Source of the DNA: Rothia uropygialis
Lineage (GTDB): Bacteria > Actinomycetota > Actinomycetes > Actinomycetales > Micrococcaceae
Assembly: GCF_004137765.1 (NCBI RefSeq)
Contig: NZ_NOIS01000004.1
Coordinates: forward strand, 186,001 to 250,000
DNA length: 64,000 nucleotides
Direction of reading: 5' to 3'
Shown: piece by piece, positions 53,675 to 62,363 of the stretch
Numbering within the stretch: the stretch's first letter is position 1
Layout: each line of letters starts with the position of its first letter
Made by a program: the position numbers and the translations under genes
Notes under the pieces: model-generated
Told to the model about the DNA's origin: nothing
The model's input: the letters and a program-made list of their open reading frames with translations, nothing else
Databases searched by the model: none

Positions 53675-55258
53675 CTAGACGGAACGCAGGTCTCTCTTGA
53701 GGATCTTTCCCGATTGATTACGGGGCAGCTCGTCGACGAACTCAATGCGTTTGGGTACTTTGAAGGGCGCGAGATGCTCCTTGGCGTGCGCGATCACCTC
53801 GGCTTGGTCCAACGATGCCCCCTCCCGCGGGACGATGAAAGCGGTGACGGCCTCGATCCAACGCTCATCGGGAACTCCCACCACCGCCACTTCGGCGACG
53901 CCTTCATACCGGTAGATCACGTCCTCAATTTCTCGGGACGCAACCAATATCCCGCCGGTGTTGATGACGTCCTTGATTCGATCCACGACCTCGATGTACC
54001 CGGCGTCGTCCATGACCACTTGGTCGCCCGAATGGAACCAACCACCCTCGAAGGCTTCGTCCGTGGCTTCGGGCATGTTCCAGTAACCCATGCAGACCTG
54101 GGGCCCCCGATACTGAATTTCGCCCGGTTCGCCGATTCGGGCACGTAGACCGTCGAGGGTCATGATCCGCACCTTGACGTTATGGACGGGCCTTCCGCAC
54201 GACGCCGGGCGCTGATCGTGCTCTTCGGGTTTGAGGACGCAGGTGAGTGGCCCCAATTCGGATTGTCCGAAGCAGTTGTAGAACCCGATCCCCGGGTACC
54301 GCGAGCGCAATTTCTCCAACACCGCGACCGGCATGATCGATGCTCCGTACTGCGCTTTGCGCAAGCTCGACAAGTCGCGCCGGTCCAAATCAGGGTGGTT
54401 TGCGAGGGGAACCCATACCGTGGGTGCCAAGAAGAGCGATCCGATTTTCTCTTTCTCGACGCGTTCGAGGATCTCCGGAATATCCGGTTTCTCCAGAAGG
54501 CGCACGGTCGCACCCATCAGCAGGTACGGAACCGCGAAAACGTGGAGCGCGGCCGAATGGTAGAGAGGCATCGCGATGAGGGGCGCGTCCTGGGGACCGA
54601 GGGAAAGGATCGTGATGCAGGACTCGTATTGGGCCCTCAGACTGTTGTGGCTGTGAACGGCGCCCTTAGGTTTGGATGTGGTTCCGGAGGTGTACAGCAA
54701 TTGAGCGACGTCGCCACCGGATTGGACAGGAGTGCCCAAGGGTTCGGGAGGCGTGCCGTTTGTGCCGAATTCGTTCGGGAAGTCTTCCATGACCCGTTCC
54801 AGCAACCCACCGGGCTTCCCAAAGAGCGGTTGGACGGACTCGGCCGGGACGTCGCCCAGAACTTTCTCCGCCGTCTCCCGGAGCCCGGGATCCGTGAATA
54901 CTGCCGAGGCCCCGCTGTCCTTCAGGATATGTGCGAGCTCGTTGCCCGTGAGGGCGAAGTTCACGGGTACGTGCACGTACCCTGCCCGCAATGTGGCGAA
55001 GAAGCCGATCAGGAACGCGTCTGAATTCTTGCCGTAGAACGCGATCCGTGCCCCTTCATCGAATCCTTGAGACCGCAATATCCGGGCCGCTGCCGTGACC
55101 GCGGCGTCGAAGTCCCGGTAGGACCATTCGCGGCCTTCGAATTTCAGGGCGATGTGCAGATCCGACCGGGCGGCGCTTCGGGCGAGAGCGGCGTCGATAC
55201 TCTCTTCTCGCGCGGCACGGACCTGCTCAGACGTACTGACTTCCGGCATTGCCTTCAT
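53675..55258 (-). CDS. AMP-forming acyl-CoA synthetase (ligase)
   Basis: 527 residues, ANL superfamily. P-loop LLYTSGTTSKPKGAVHSHNSL, A5 motif YNCFGQSELGPL, A7/A8 FHSGDQVVMDDAGYIEVVDRIKDVINTGG and A10 PRNQSGKILKRDL with the catalytic Lys. It activates a carboxylic acid to its CoA ester. ATG 55258 follows the thiolase stop directly and has GGGGTGA 5 nt before it; a GTG at 55267 is the alternative. Part of the SDR-thiolase-ligase run. Confidence 0.9.
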   Translation of the reverse strand: MKAMPEVSTSEQVRAAREESIDAALARSAARSDLHIALKFEGREWSYRDFDAAVTAAARILRSQGFDEGARIAFYGKNSDAFLIGFFATLRAGYVHVPVNFALTGNELAHILKDSGASAVFTDPGLRETAEKVLGDVPAESVQPLFGKPGGLLERVMEDFPNEFGTNGTPPEPLGTPVQSGGDVAQLLYTSGTTSKPKGAVHSHNSLRAQYESCITILSLGPQDAPLIAMPLYHSAALHVFAVPYLLMGATVRLLEKPDIPEILERVEKEKIGSLFLAPTVWVPLANHPDLDRRDLSSLRKAQYGASIMPVAVLEKLRSRYPGIGFYNCFGQSELGPLTCVLKPEEHDQRPASCGRPVHNVKVRIMTLDGLRARIGEPGEIQYRGPQVCMGYWNMPEATDEAFEGGWFHSGDQVVMDDAGYIEVVDRIKDVINTGGILVASREIEDVIYRYEGVAEVAVVGVPDERWIEAVTAFIVPREGASLDQAEVIAHAKEHLAPFKVPKRIEFVDELPRNQSGKILKRDLRSV

Positions 55259-55259
55259 A

Positions 55260-56414
55260 TCATTCACCCCATCGCTCGATGATGGTCACGTTGGCCTGCC
55301 CTCCGCCTTCGCACATAGTCTGCAGACCGAATCGTCCGCCGGTCTGCTCCAACGTGTGAAGCAGCGTCGTCATGAGACGGGCGCCCGTGGCTCCAATGGG
55401 GTGGCCCAAAGCGATGGCTCCTCCCCGCCGATTGACCTTGGCCATATCCGGCTCAAGCTCTCGTTCCCAAGCCAGGACGACCCCGGCGAAAGCCTCGTTG
55501 ATCTCGATCGCATCCATGTCCTCGAGGGTCATGCCTGACCGTTCGAGTGCGCGTCTTGTCGCGCGAATCGGCGCGGTCAGCATTTGTACGGGATCATCCC
55601 CACGGGCCGACAGATGATGAATCCTCGCCCGTGGGGTCAGCCCGAATTTCTCGACGGCATCGGCCGAAGCGATGACCAGAGCGGCGGCACCATCGGAGAC
55701 CTGCGAGGCGGAGGCAGCCGTGTGGATGCCTCCAGGAACGATGGGGTCAAGTTCGTTCATCTTGGCCCGATTCGGCTCGCGAGGGCCTTCGTCACGAATG
55801 ACTTTGCCCACCGGAACGATCTCTTCGTCGAAGACCCCGGATTCCCACGCCGCGATGGCGCGCCGGTGGGATTCGGCGGCAAAGGTTTCCACATCGTCGC
55901 GTGTGAACCCCCATCTCTCGGCCATGAGCTCGACGCCGCGAAATTGAGATATCTCCTGGTCTCCGTAACGCTTGCCCCACTCCTCGGAACCCGCAAAAGG
56001 ATTCGGAAAACCGAGTTGATGTGTTGCGGTATTCGCCCAGCCGAGCGGAATCGAACTCATCGATTGGATCCCTCCGGCAAGAACCAGGTCACTCGTACCG
56101 GACATCACTGCCTGAGCGGCGTAGTGAACGGCTTGTTGGCCTGAACCGCATTGCCGGTCGATCGTCGTACCCGGTACGGCCTCCGACCCACCGGCAGCGA
56201 GCCACGAAGTGCGGGCGATGTCGAACGCCTGAGGGCCGACCTGGTCGATGCAGCCGAGAACGATTTCATCGAACTCTTCCGAATCGACCCCCGTGCGGTC
56301 CAAGGCCGCGCGGATGGGAACGGCCGCGAGATCCACTGGGTGGATCGAGGCGAGCCCGCCTTTTCGGCGCCCAACAGGAGTACGGATCGCATCGACAATG
56401 TAAGCCTCAGGCAT
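55260..56414 (-). CDS. Acetyl-CoA C-acyltransferase (thiolase)
   Basis: 384 residues. TTIDRQCGSGQQAVHYAAQAV holds the nucleophilic Cys, GGIQSMSSIPLGW, NEAFAGVVLAWERELEP, GGAIALGHPIGATGARLMTTLL (catalytic His) and TMCEGGGQANVTIIE (second Cys). The C-C-E-G-G-G style end is that of degradative 3-ketoacyl-CoA thiolases (FadA-like) and differs from the biosynthetic thiolase at 31028. It cleaves 3-ketoacyl-CoA with CoA. Same operon as the SDR upstream and the ligase downstream. Confidence 0.9.
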   Translation of the reverse strand: MPEAYIVDAIRTPVGRRKGGLASIHPVDLAAVPIRAALDRTGVDSEEFDEIVLGCIDQVGPQAFDIARTSWLAAGGSEAVPGTTIDRQCGSGQQAVHYAAQAVMSGTSDLVLAGGIQSMSSIPLGWANTATHQLGFPNPFAGSEEWGKRYGDQEISQFRGVELMAERWGFTRDDVETFAAESHRRAIAAWESGVFDEEIVPVGKVIRDEGPREPNRAKMNELDPIVPGGIHTAASASQVSDGAAALVIASADAVEKFGLTPRARIHHLSARGDDPVQMLTAPIRATRRALERSGMTLEDMDAIEINEAFAGVVLAWERELEPDMAKVNRRGGAIALGHPIGATGARLMTTLLHTLEQTGGRFGLQTMCEGGGQANVTIIERWGE

Positions 56415-56457
56415 ATGTCCTCCTCGTGATGGAGATTCGATATCGGGGGTCCGGGAT

Positions 56458-57222
56458 TTACCTGGGTGACATGCGGATTGCGCCGTCCATCCGGGTCACC
56501 TGGCCGTTGAGGTAGTCGTGACCGATGATGTCCAAGGCCAGTTCGGCGTACTCGGCTGGCTTCGCCAAGCGGTGCGGGAACGGCACCGACTGCTCCAGGG
56601 ATGCCCGGAAATCCGGGTCGATTCCGGCCATCATGGGCGTATCGACGATTCCGGGGGCAATCGTGTTCACGCGGATACCCTTGCTGGCCAGATCTCTGGC
56701 CGCGGGGAGGGTCAGTCCGACGACTCCGCCCTTCGAGGAGGCGTAGGCCGCTTGGCCGATCTGCCCCTCGTAAGCGGCCACCGACGCGGTGTTGATGATG
56801 ACGCCGCGCTGACCGTCCTCGTCCACGGGCTCGGTCTTCGCGATGGCCTCGGCCGCGAGGGCCAAGACCTGGAAGGTGCCGATGAGATTGACCGTGATCA
56901 CGGCCGTGTATGCCTTGAAGTCGTGAACCCCGTTCTTACCGAGCACGCGACCCGCATTTCCGATCCCTGCGCAGTTGACGGCGACGCGCAGCGGCCCGGT
57001 ACCACCGTTCACGGCTTGTTCAACGCCGGCCCTCACCGAATCCGGGTCCGTCACGTCGACCTCAACGTAGGTGAGGCCATCGAGCCTTTCGGCTTTCTCG
57101 ATGGATTGGCCCAGATCGAAAACATAGACATGTGCACCCTTGTTGACCAGCGCCCGTGCTGTCTCGTGGCCAAGCCCGGACGCACCGCCGGTGACAATCG
57201 CAGAAATTCCTTTGACGTCCAT
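56458..57222 (-). CDS. 3-hydroxyacyl-CoA dehydrogenase, SDR type
   Basis: 254 residues, classical short-chain dehydrogenase. NAD loop TGGASGLGHETA, Asp for NAD preference in VYVFDLGQS, NCAGIGNAGRV, and the catalytic Ser-Tyr-Lys in NTASVAAYEGQIGQAAYASSKGG. It looks like the type II 3-hydroxyacyl-CoA dehydrogenase (HSD17B10) group, including the GIVDTPMM segment. It oxidises 3-hydroxyacyl-CoA to 3-ketoacyl-CoA, feeding the thiolase encoded 44 nt downstream. Confidence 0.9.
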   Translation of the reverse strand: MDVKGISAIVTGGASGLGHETARALVNKGAHVYVFDLGQSIEKAERLDGLTYVEVDVTDPDSVRAGVEQAVNGGTGPLRVAVNCAGIGNAGRVLGKNGVHDFKAYTAVITVNLIGTFQVLALAAEAIAKTEPVDEDGQRGVIINTASVAAYEGQIGQAAYASSKGGVVGLTLPAARDLASKGIRVNTIAPGIVDTPMMAGIDPDFRASLEQSVPFPHRLAKPAEYAELALDIIGHDYLNGQVTRMDGAIRMSPR

Positions 57223-57281
57223 TTCTCCTCCTTGAATGGTGGATGCGGCCGCGGATTCCGGCCGCCGATCTTGGGACTCGC

Positions 57282-58487
57282 TTACACGAATGCGGAGACG
57301 CCCGTGATCGCGCGACCCACAATGAGCGAGTTGATTTCGTAGGTTCCCTCATAGGTGTAAAGGATCTCCGCATCGCAGAAGATCTTTCCGGCCTCGAAAT
57401 CGCTGGTTACACCGTTGCCGCCCAGAAGCGCGCGGGTTTTGGCCACCGATTCGCGGGTCAGACGCGTGCCCGTGGATTTGCCCAAGGCTGCGTGCATCAT
57501 CTGCAGAGCGCCTGCCTGTTGCTCACGAGCCACCTGAATCATGAGCCCGAGAGTCGCGTGAGCATTGCCGGCAATCTCAGAGAGCGACTGCTGGATAAGC
57601 TGGAATTTGGCGAGCGGTCGGCCGAATTGCTCACGGTTCAGCGCGTAGGAACGGGCAACGTCGAAGGCGGCCATCTGCAATCCGTAGCTTTGCCATCCGA
57701 CCCACACCCGGGAATTCCTGAGCATCTCGTTGACGCTCGCGAAATCCACGGTAAGGGGCAGGTGATTCTCGGCGGGTACGTGGACGTCCTCCAGCTCAAT
57801 ATCGGCGTTCTGCATGATGCGCAGGCCGATCTTGTTGGCGATTTTCTTCGCGGTGTATCCCGGCCGATCCGTCTCGACCAAAAACGCCTTGAACTGATGG
57901 TCGGCCGTGTCACGGGCCCAGACCAGTGCGAAGTCGGCGATCGTTCCCGCCCCGATCCAGCGCTTGCTGCCGCGAATGACCCATTCGTCGCCGACGCGTG
58001 TGGCCGTGGTCTGTATTCCGCCGGCAATGTCCGAGCCATGTTCGGGTTCGGTCAGTGCGAATGCACCGATGGCTTCGAAGCGGCGCAATTTCGGCAGCCA
58101 CTTCTCGCGTTGTTCGTCGGACCCCAACTGGTTGATCATTCCGACGATCAATTCATTGTGAATACCGACGAGAGCTGAGAGCGAGACATCGGCCCGGGCC
58201 ATCTCCGCATAAACGAGCCCCCTGTATAGCCAAGTGGTGTCCGATAGCTCGAGCTCTCCGAGCCCCAGCTCGGCGAGTCCAGGGAGCAGATCGAAGGCGA
58301 AGTCTTCACGGTTCCAGTAGTCGATGCTCTGAGGCCGGATCGTTTCCTGCAAGTACTTTCGAATGTTGTCGAATGACGCACGTTCGACTTCGTTGAGCAA
58401 CGTACGCACGTCCAGAAGGTCGCCGTCGGGATGGGGAAGCTCGGTAAAGTGCCCATCCGCGGAAGCGGTTCCAGGTAGATCTGACAT
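57282..58487 (-). CDS. Acyl-CoA dehydrogenase (glutaryl-CoA dehydrogenase-like)
   Basis: 401 residues. GAFALTEPEHGSDIAGGIQTTA, WVIRGSKRWIGAGTIADFALVWAR, YALNREQFGRPLAKFQLIQQSL and AEILYTYEGTYEINSLIVGRAITGVSAF, with the catalytic Glu in the last. It is clearly related to the enzyme at 52325 but diverged. ATG 58487 has AAGGAAGGG upstream. First gene of the run with SDR (59-nt gap), thiolase and ligase. It is divergent from nadE. Confidence 0.9.
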   Translation of the reverse strand: MSDLPGTASADGHFTELPHPDGDLLDVRTLLNEVERASFDNIRKYLQETIRPQSIDYWNREDFAFDLLPGLAELGLGELELSDTTWLYRGLVYAEMARADVSLSALVGIHNELIVGMINQLGSDEQREKWLPKLRRFEAIGAFALTEPEHGSDIAGGIQTTATRVGDEWVIRGSKRWIGAGTIADFALVWARDTADHQFKAFLVETDRPGYTAKKIANKIGLRIMQNADIELEDVHVPAENHLPLTVDFASVNEMLRNSRVWVGWQSYGLQMAAFDVARSYALNREQFGRPLAKFQLIQQSLSEIAGNAHATLGLMIQVAREQQAGALQMMHAALGKSTGTRLTRESVAKTRALLGGNGVTSDFEAGKIFCDAEILYTYEGTYEINSLIVGRAITGVSAFV

Positions 58488-58638
58488 GTTTGCCCTTCCT
58501 TGTGGGAGACCATGACGCCCGCAAAATATGGCGTGAATCACAGTTATTCGTGACCATACCGGACCTGGACTTGAATGTCCCAGCCGGCGAGGAACCATCC
58601 GCAATATTGCGGAAATCTCGGGCGTCTATCATGGGCGC

Positions 58639-59460
58639 ATGCGCGAATTACAGGCTCAGATCATTGAAGAAATGGGCGTCAGGCCCCGGATCGAACCCGC
58701 CGAGGAGGTCAGACTTCGCGTCGATTTCCTGTGCGAATATCTCAAGGGATCCCGCACGAACGGCTTCGTCCTCGGCATCAGCGGGGGCATCGACTCGTCG
58801 CTGGCCGGCAGGCTCTGCCAGCTTGCCGTGGACAAACTGGCGGAGGAAGGAATCGACGCCGACTTCGTCGCGGTCCGGTTGCCGTACCGCACCCAGGCTG
58901 ACGAAGAAGATGCCCAGCTCGCCCTGAAATTCATCCGCCCCCGAACCAACTGGACCTTCGACGTCGAGCCGGGAACGAGCGGAATCGAACAAGAATTCCG
59001 CCGGACCACCGGCCGTGAAATTTCCGATTTCAACAAGGGCAATGTCAAGGCACGTATGCGCATGATCGCCCAGTACGCCCTGGCTGGTGAGCGGAATCTG
59101 CTCGTGGTCGGAACCGACCATGCGGCCGAGTCGATCACCGGATTCTTCACCAAATTCGGCGATGGCGGCGCGGACATCCTCCCGCTCTACGGGCTCAACA
59201 AACGCCAGAATCGCCAATTGCTGCAGTACCTCGGCGCCGACGAGCGACTCTGGTCCAAGGCACCTACGGCAGATCTCCTGGATTCGACTCCCGGACGCCA
59301 CGATGAGGACGAACTCGGAATCACGTACGACGTCATCGACGACTTCTTGGAAGGACAAGAGATCGACGACGATCAGGCCGAGACCCTGGAATCCCGCTTC
59401 CTCCGCACCCGACACAAGCGCACGACGCCGGCCACGATCCTCGACCCCTGGTGGAAGTAG
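58639..59460 (+). CDS. nadE: NH3-dependent NAD+ synthetase
   Basis: 273 residues, the short ammonia-dependent form without a glutaminase domain. PP-loop GISGGIDSSLAGRL (residues 46-59), then RLPYRTQADEEDAQ, NVKARMRMIAQYALAG, VVGTDHAAESITGFFTKFGDGGADILPLYGLNKRQ and the closing HKRTTPATILDPWW. It amidates nicotinate adenine dinucleotide. The initial MRELQAQIIEEMGVRP matches E. coli/Bacillus NadE starts. Confidence 0.95.
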   Translation: MRELQAQIIEEMGVRPRIEPAEEVRLRVDFLCEYLKGSRTNGFVLGISGGIDSSLAGRLCQLAVDKLAEEGIDADFVAVRLPYRTQADEEDAQLALKFIRPRTNWTFDVEPGTSGIEQEFRRTTGREISDFNKGNVKARMRMIAQYALAGERNLLVVGTDHAAESITGFFTKFGDGGADILPLYGLNKRQNRQLLQYLGADERLWSKAPTADLLDSTPGRHDEDELGITYDVIDDFLEGQEIDDDQAETLESRFLRTRHKRTTPATILDPWWK

Positions 59461-59708
59461 GACACTGGGCGTCTGGGGACAGGAGGCCCCACCTTGCTGG
59501 AGCGGAACGCCTCCGGCCGCAGCCCCAACCGCGAACGCTGCATTCGGGGTGTGGGCTGTGGTCAGCGGCTCCTGCACATCCGGCTGAAAACGGTAGCGGG
59601 ACTTATAAGGTGTTCGAGCTTTTGCCGGGCCCGCCCCTGGGCTACTGTGTAACAACGTGAGTTGCCTCACAGTGACGTGGGGCGATAGCCGAATCAGAGG
59701 GAGGCCCT

Positions 59709-61484
59709 ATGACCGTCACCGATCAGTTCCGCCAGGCCAGAGACCGTCTTGTCGAATTGCGCGAGGATTATCGCGAAGCCCGAAAAGAGTTCCAGTGGCC
59801 CCGATTCGAGCACTTCAACTTTGCCCTGGACTGGTTCGACGCGGTTGCAGCGACTCCGGAACGCGCGGAGCAGAACGCGCTCGTCGTCGTCGAGCAAGAC
59901 GGCTCTTCCCAACGACTGACGTATAGAGAGATGTCCGACCGGTCGAGCCAGGTGGCCAATTGGATGAGCAAGATCGGTGTGCGGCGGGGCGACCATATGA
60001 TCCTCATGCTCGACAACCAGGTCGAGCTGTGGGAAAGCATGCTCGCGGGCATCAAAATGGGCGTAGTACTCCTCCCGACGACGACGATGCTCGGCCCCAA
60101 GGATCTCGAGGAAAGGGTCGCTCGCGGATCCGTCTCCTGGATCCTCACGAATTCCGGGAACGTAGCCAAATTCTCCGAGGTCCCGGGCGACTTCTCAGTG
60201 ATTGAGACGGGCGGCAAGAGCGAGAACGCGGTGCCCGGGCGGAGCCATTACGCCTATCAGGAGAGCCATGAGGCTCCGACCGAGTTCACACCGGACGCAC
60301 CGACCCCAGCCGATGAGACCCTGCTTCTCTACTTCACGTCAGGAACCACCTCGCGCGCCAAACTGGTTGAGCACACCCACACGTCCTATCCCGTGGGGCA
60401 CTTGTCCACGATGTACTGGATTGGGCTCGAGCCCGGCGACGTCCACCTCAACGTTGCATCCCCCGGGTGGGCCAAACACGCCTGGTCCAACATCTTCACC
60501 CCCTGGATCGCCGAGGCCACGGTTTTCATCTACAACTACTCGCGCTTCGATGCCGCGGCTCTCATGCAGACCATGGACGCGGAGGGCATTACGAGTTTCT
60601 GTGCTCCGCCGACCGTCTGGCGGATGTTCATCCAGGCGGACCTTTCCACCTTGAAGACGCCGCCGCGCAAGGTCGTGGCCGCTGGCGAGCCGCTCAACCC
60701 CAAGGTCATCAACCGCGTCCGCGAGGCGTGGGGGGTCGACATCCGGGACGGATTCGGTCAGACCGAGACGACAGTCCAGATCGCGAACACGCCGGGGCAG
60801 GAGCTCGTGGTCGGTACCGTGGGACGCCCCCTTCCGGGATTCGACATCGTTCTGGTGGACCCTGTCTCGGATGAAGTCGTCGAAGGCACCGGTGAGGGCG
60901 AGGTCTGCATCGTCACGCAACCGCGCCCGGTCGGACTCATGGTCGGGTACAAGGGCGATCCCGCCAAGAACGACGAGGTCTTTCGGAACGGCGTGTACCA
61001 CACGGGCGACATCATGAGCAGGGACGAGGGCGGCAACTTCACGTACGTCGGGCGCGCGGACGATGTATTCAAAGCAAGCGACTACAAGCTTTCGCCATTC
61101 GAGTTGGAGTCGGTGGTGATCGAACATCGTGCCGTCGCCGAGGCCGCCGTGGTCCCTTCGCCCGATCCTTTGCGTCTGGCCGTGCCGAAGGCGTACGTCG
61201 TCCTGAATTCGGGCCACGAACCAACCGCGGAACTGGCCGAATCGATCCTGGCGCATTGCCGCGCCAATTTGGCTCCGTACGCGCGCATCCGACGCTTGGA
61301 ATTCTTCGACCTTCCCAAGACCGTTTCCGGGAAGATTCGACGCGTCGAACTCCGTGCCCGCGAGCGCGCATTCCACGGTCCCGAAGGCGAGTTGACTGAC
61401 TCATCGCGTGGTCAACGCACGACGACTCAGGGTTATGGCCACGAATTCAGCGAGACCGACTTCCCCGGCCTGAAGAACTCCTGA
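59709..61484 (+). CDS. Medium-chain acyl-CoA synthetase-like AMP-binding protein
   Basis: 591 residues, ACSM/acetyl-CoA synthetase-like. The N-terminal FEHFNFALDWFDAVAA and P-loop LLYFTSGTTSRAKLVEHTHTSYPVG are followed by SPGWAKHAWSNIFTPW, DGFGQTETTVQIAN, YHTGDIMSRDEGGNFTYVGRADDVFKASDYKLSPFELE and the catalytic Lys in PKTVSGKIRRVELR. It makes medium- or short-chain acyl-CoA with ATP. The extended C terminus (about 40 residues after the A10 motif) is polar. A GTGAG/CTCAC inverted repeat at 59657-59670 just upstream may be regulatory. Confidence 0.88.
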   Translation: MTVTDQFRQARDRLVELREDYREARKEFQWPRFEHFNFALDWFDAVAATPERAEQNALVVVEQDGSSQRLTYREMSDRSSQVANWMSKIGVRRGDHMILMLDNQVELWESMLAGIKMGVVLLPTTTMLGPKDLEERVARGSVSWILTNSGNVAKFSEVPGDFSVIETGGKSENAVPGRSHYAYQESHEAPTEFTPDAPTPADETLLLYFTSGTTSRAKLVEHTHTSYPVGHLSTMYWIGLEPGDVHLNVASPGWAKHAWSNIFTPWIAEATVFIYNYSRFDAAALMQTMDAEGITSFCAPPTVWRMFIQADLSTLKTPPRKVVAAGEPLNPKVINRVREAWGVDIRDGFGQTETTVQIANTPGQELVVGTVGRPLPGFDIVLVDPVSDEVVEGTGEGEVCIVTQPRPVGLMVGYKGDPAKNDEVFRNGVYHTGDIMSRDEGGNFTYVGRADDVFKASDYKLSPFELESVVIEHRAVAEAAVVPSPDPLRLAVPKAYVVLNSGHEPTAELAESILAHCRANLAPYARIRRLEFFDLPKTVSGKIRRVELRARERAFHGPEGELTDSSRGQRTTTQGYGHEFSETDFPGLKNS

Positions 61485-61496
61485 CCCGCCCTTCTA

Positions 61497-61559
61497 CCGC
61501 GAGGCGGCACAGTGGCTTCGAACGTCGCCCTGTCATCGCTCAGAAGTGCCACCTCGCGG
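61497..61559 (+). terminator. Terminator after the acyl-CoA synthetase gene
   Basis: CCGCGAGG-c-GGCAC (61497-61510) pairs with GTGCC-a-CCTCGCGG (61546-61559) around a 35-nt loop. It is 12 nt after the stop. No U tract. Confidence 0.6.
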
Positions 61560-61585
61560 GCGTCAGTGGCGTATAACCTGGTGAC

Positions 61586-62287
61586 GTGACCGCAACAAAG
61601 ACCGTGAGACTCGTGGATTGTCGATCCACTGGGTGGCGTCTCGCACGCACCCTGCTCATCGTCGGAGTCAGTCTTTGGCTCGGTTCCGTCTCCCACGTGC
61701 TGGGCGGTGGTCATATCCCCCGCTCCGGGCTCGCGCTTGCACTCTCCCTGCCCTTAATCGGCGCGGTTTTCGCCCTCACACGCTTCACGCTGGGTTTCCT
61801 GGCCTGCTTGCCCCTGCTCGGGCTGGGCCAGCTCGCGGTTCACGGGCTACTCATGATCGGCTCGCTCTCCACCGGGGACCATACTTCGATCCTCGGCGGA
61901 GCACCCGTCGGGGCCAGCTCCGCGCACGTCGGCGGCACGAACATGCACCAGGCCGCCGGGATAGCACACGCCGGAATGATGCATTCGGGACATGTGCCTT
62001 CCGGAAACACTGACTCCATGGCCATGGGGCACGGTTCCATGCCGATGCTCCTGGCCCACGTGATCGGAACGGTGCTCGCAGCCGCCGTCGTGGGTGCGAT
62101 CGATGCCACCCTGTGGGCCCTCGCGGTCCTGATCCTGCCATGGGTCGCTCGGCTGATAGGGGTTGTTCCCTTCTGCTGCAAGCCCGCCTCTGCCTGTTTC
62201 CCGGACACATCCCAGGCCCCTCCCCAGAGGAAACCACGAGCCTTGGATCCGGTCCGAGGCCCGCCCCTCCACCTCGCATTCAGCTGA
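61586..62287 (+). CDS. His/Met-rich integral membrane protein of unknown function
   Basis: 233 residues. Two or three TM segments (about 18-90) and a C-terminal pair (about 152-188) flank a loop at 95-150 rich in His and Met (GGTNMHQAAGIAHAGMMHSGH, MAMGHGSMPM), the kind of segment that binds copper. The cytoplasmic-looking tail has FCCKPASACF. The GTG start lies 8 nt after TATAAC (61572-61577), suggesting a leaderless mRNA. It is followed by a PepSY protein that also has a His/Met-rich segment. I recognise no family; a metal role is inference. Confidence 0.65.
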   Translation: MTATKTVRLVDCRSTGWRLARTLLIVGVSLWLGSVSHVLGGGHIPRSGLALALSLPLIGAVFALTRFTLGFLACLPLLGLGQLAVHGLLMIGSLSTGDHTSILGGAPVGASSAHVGGTNMHQAAGIAHAGMMHSGHVPSGNTDSMAMGHGSMPMLLAHVIGTVLAAAVVGAIDATLWALAVLILPWVARLIGVVPFCCKPASACFPDTSQAPPQRKPRALDPVRGPPLHLAFS

Positions 62288-62363
62288 AACAGGCGTCGGC
62301 CCACCCTGGGCCGGCGCAATTCTATAGCGCACTGAAGCGCGCACCGATGTGAGGAACAGAAAA

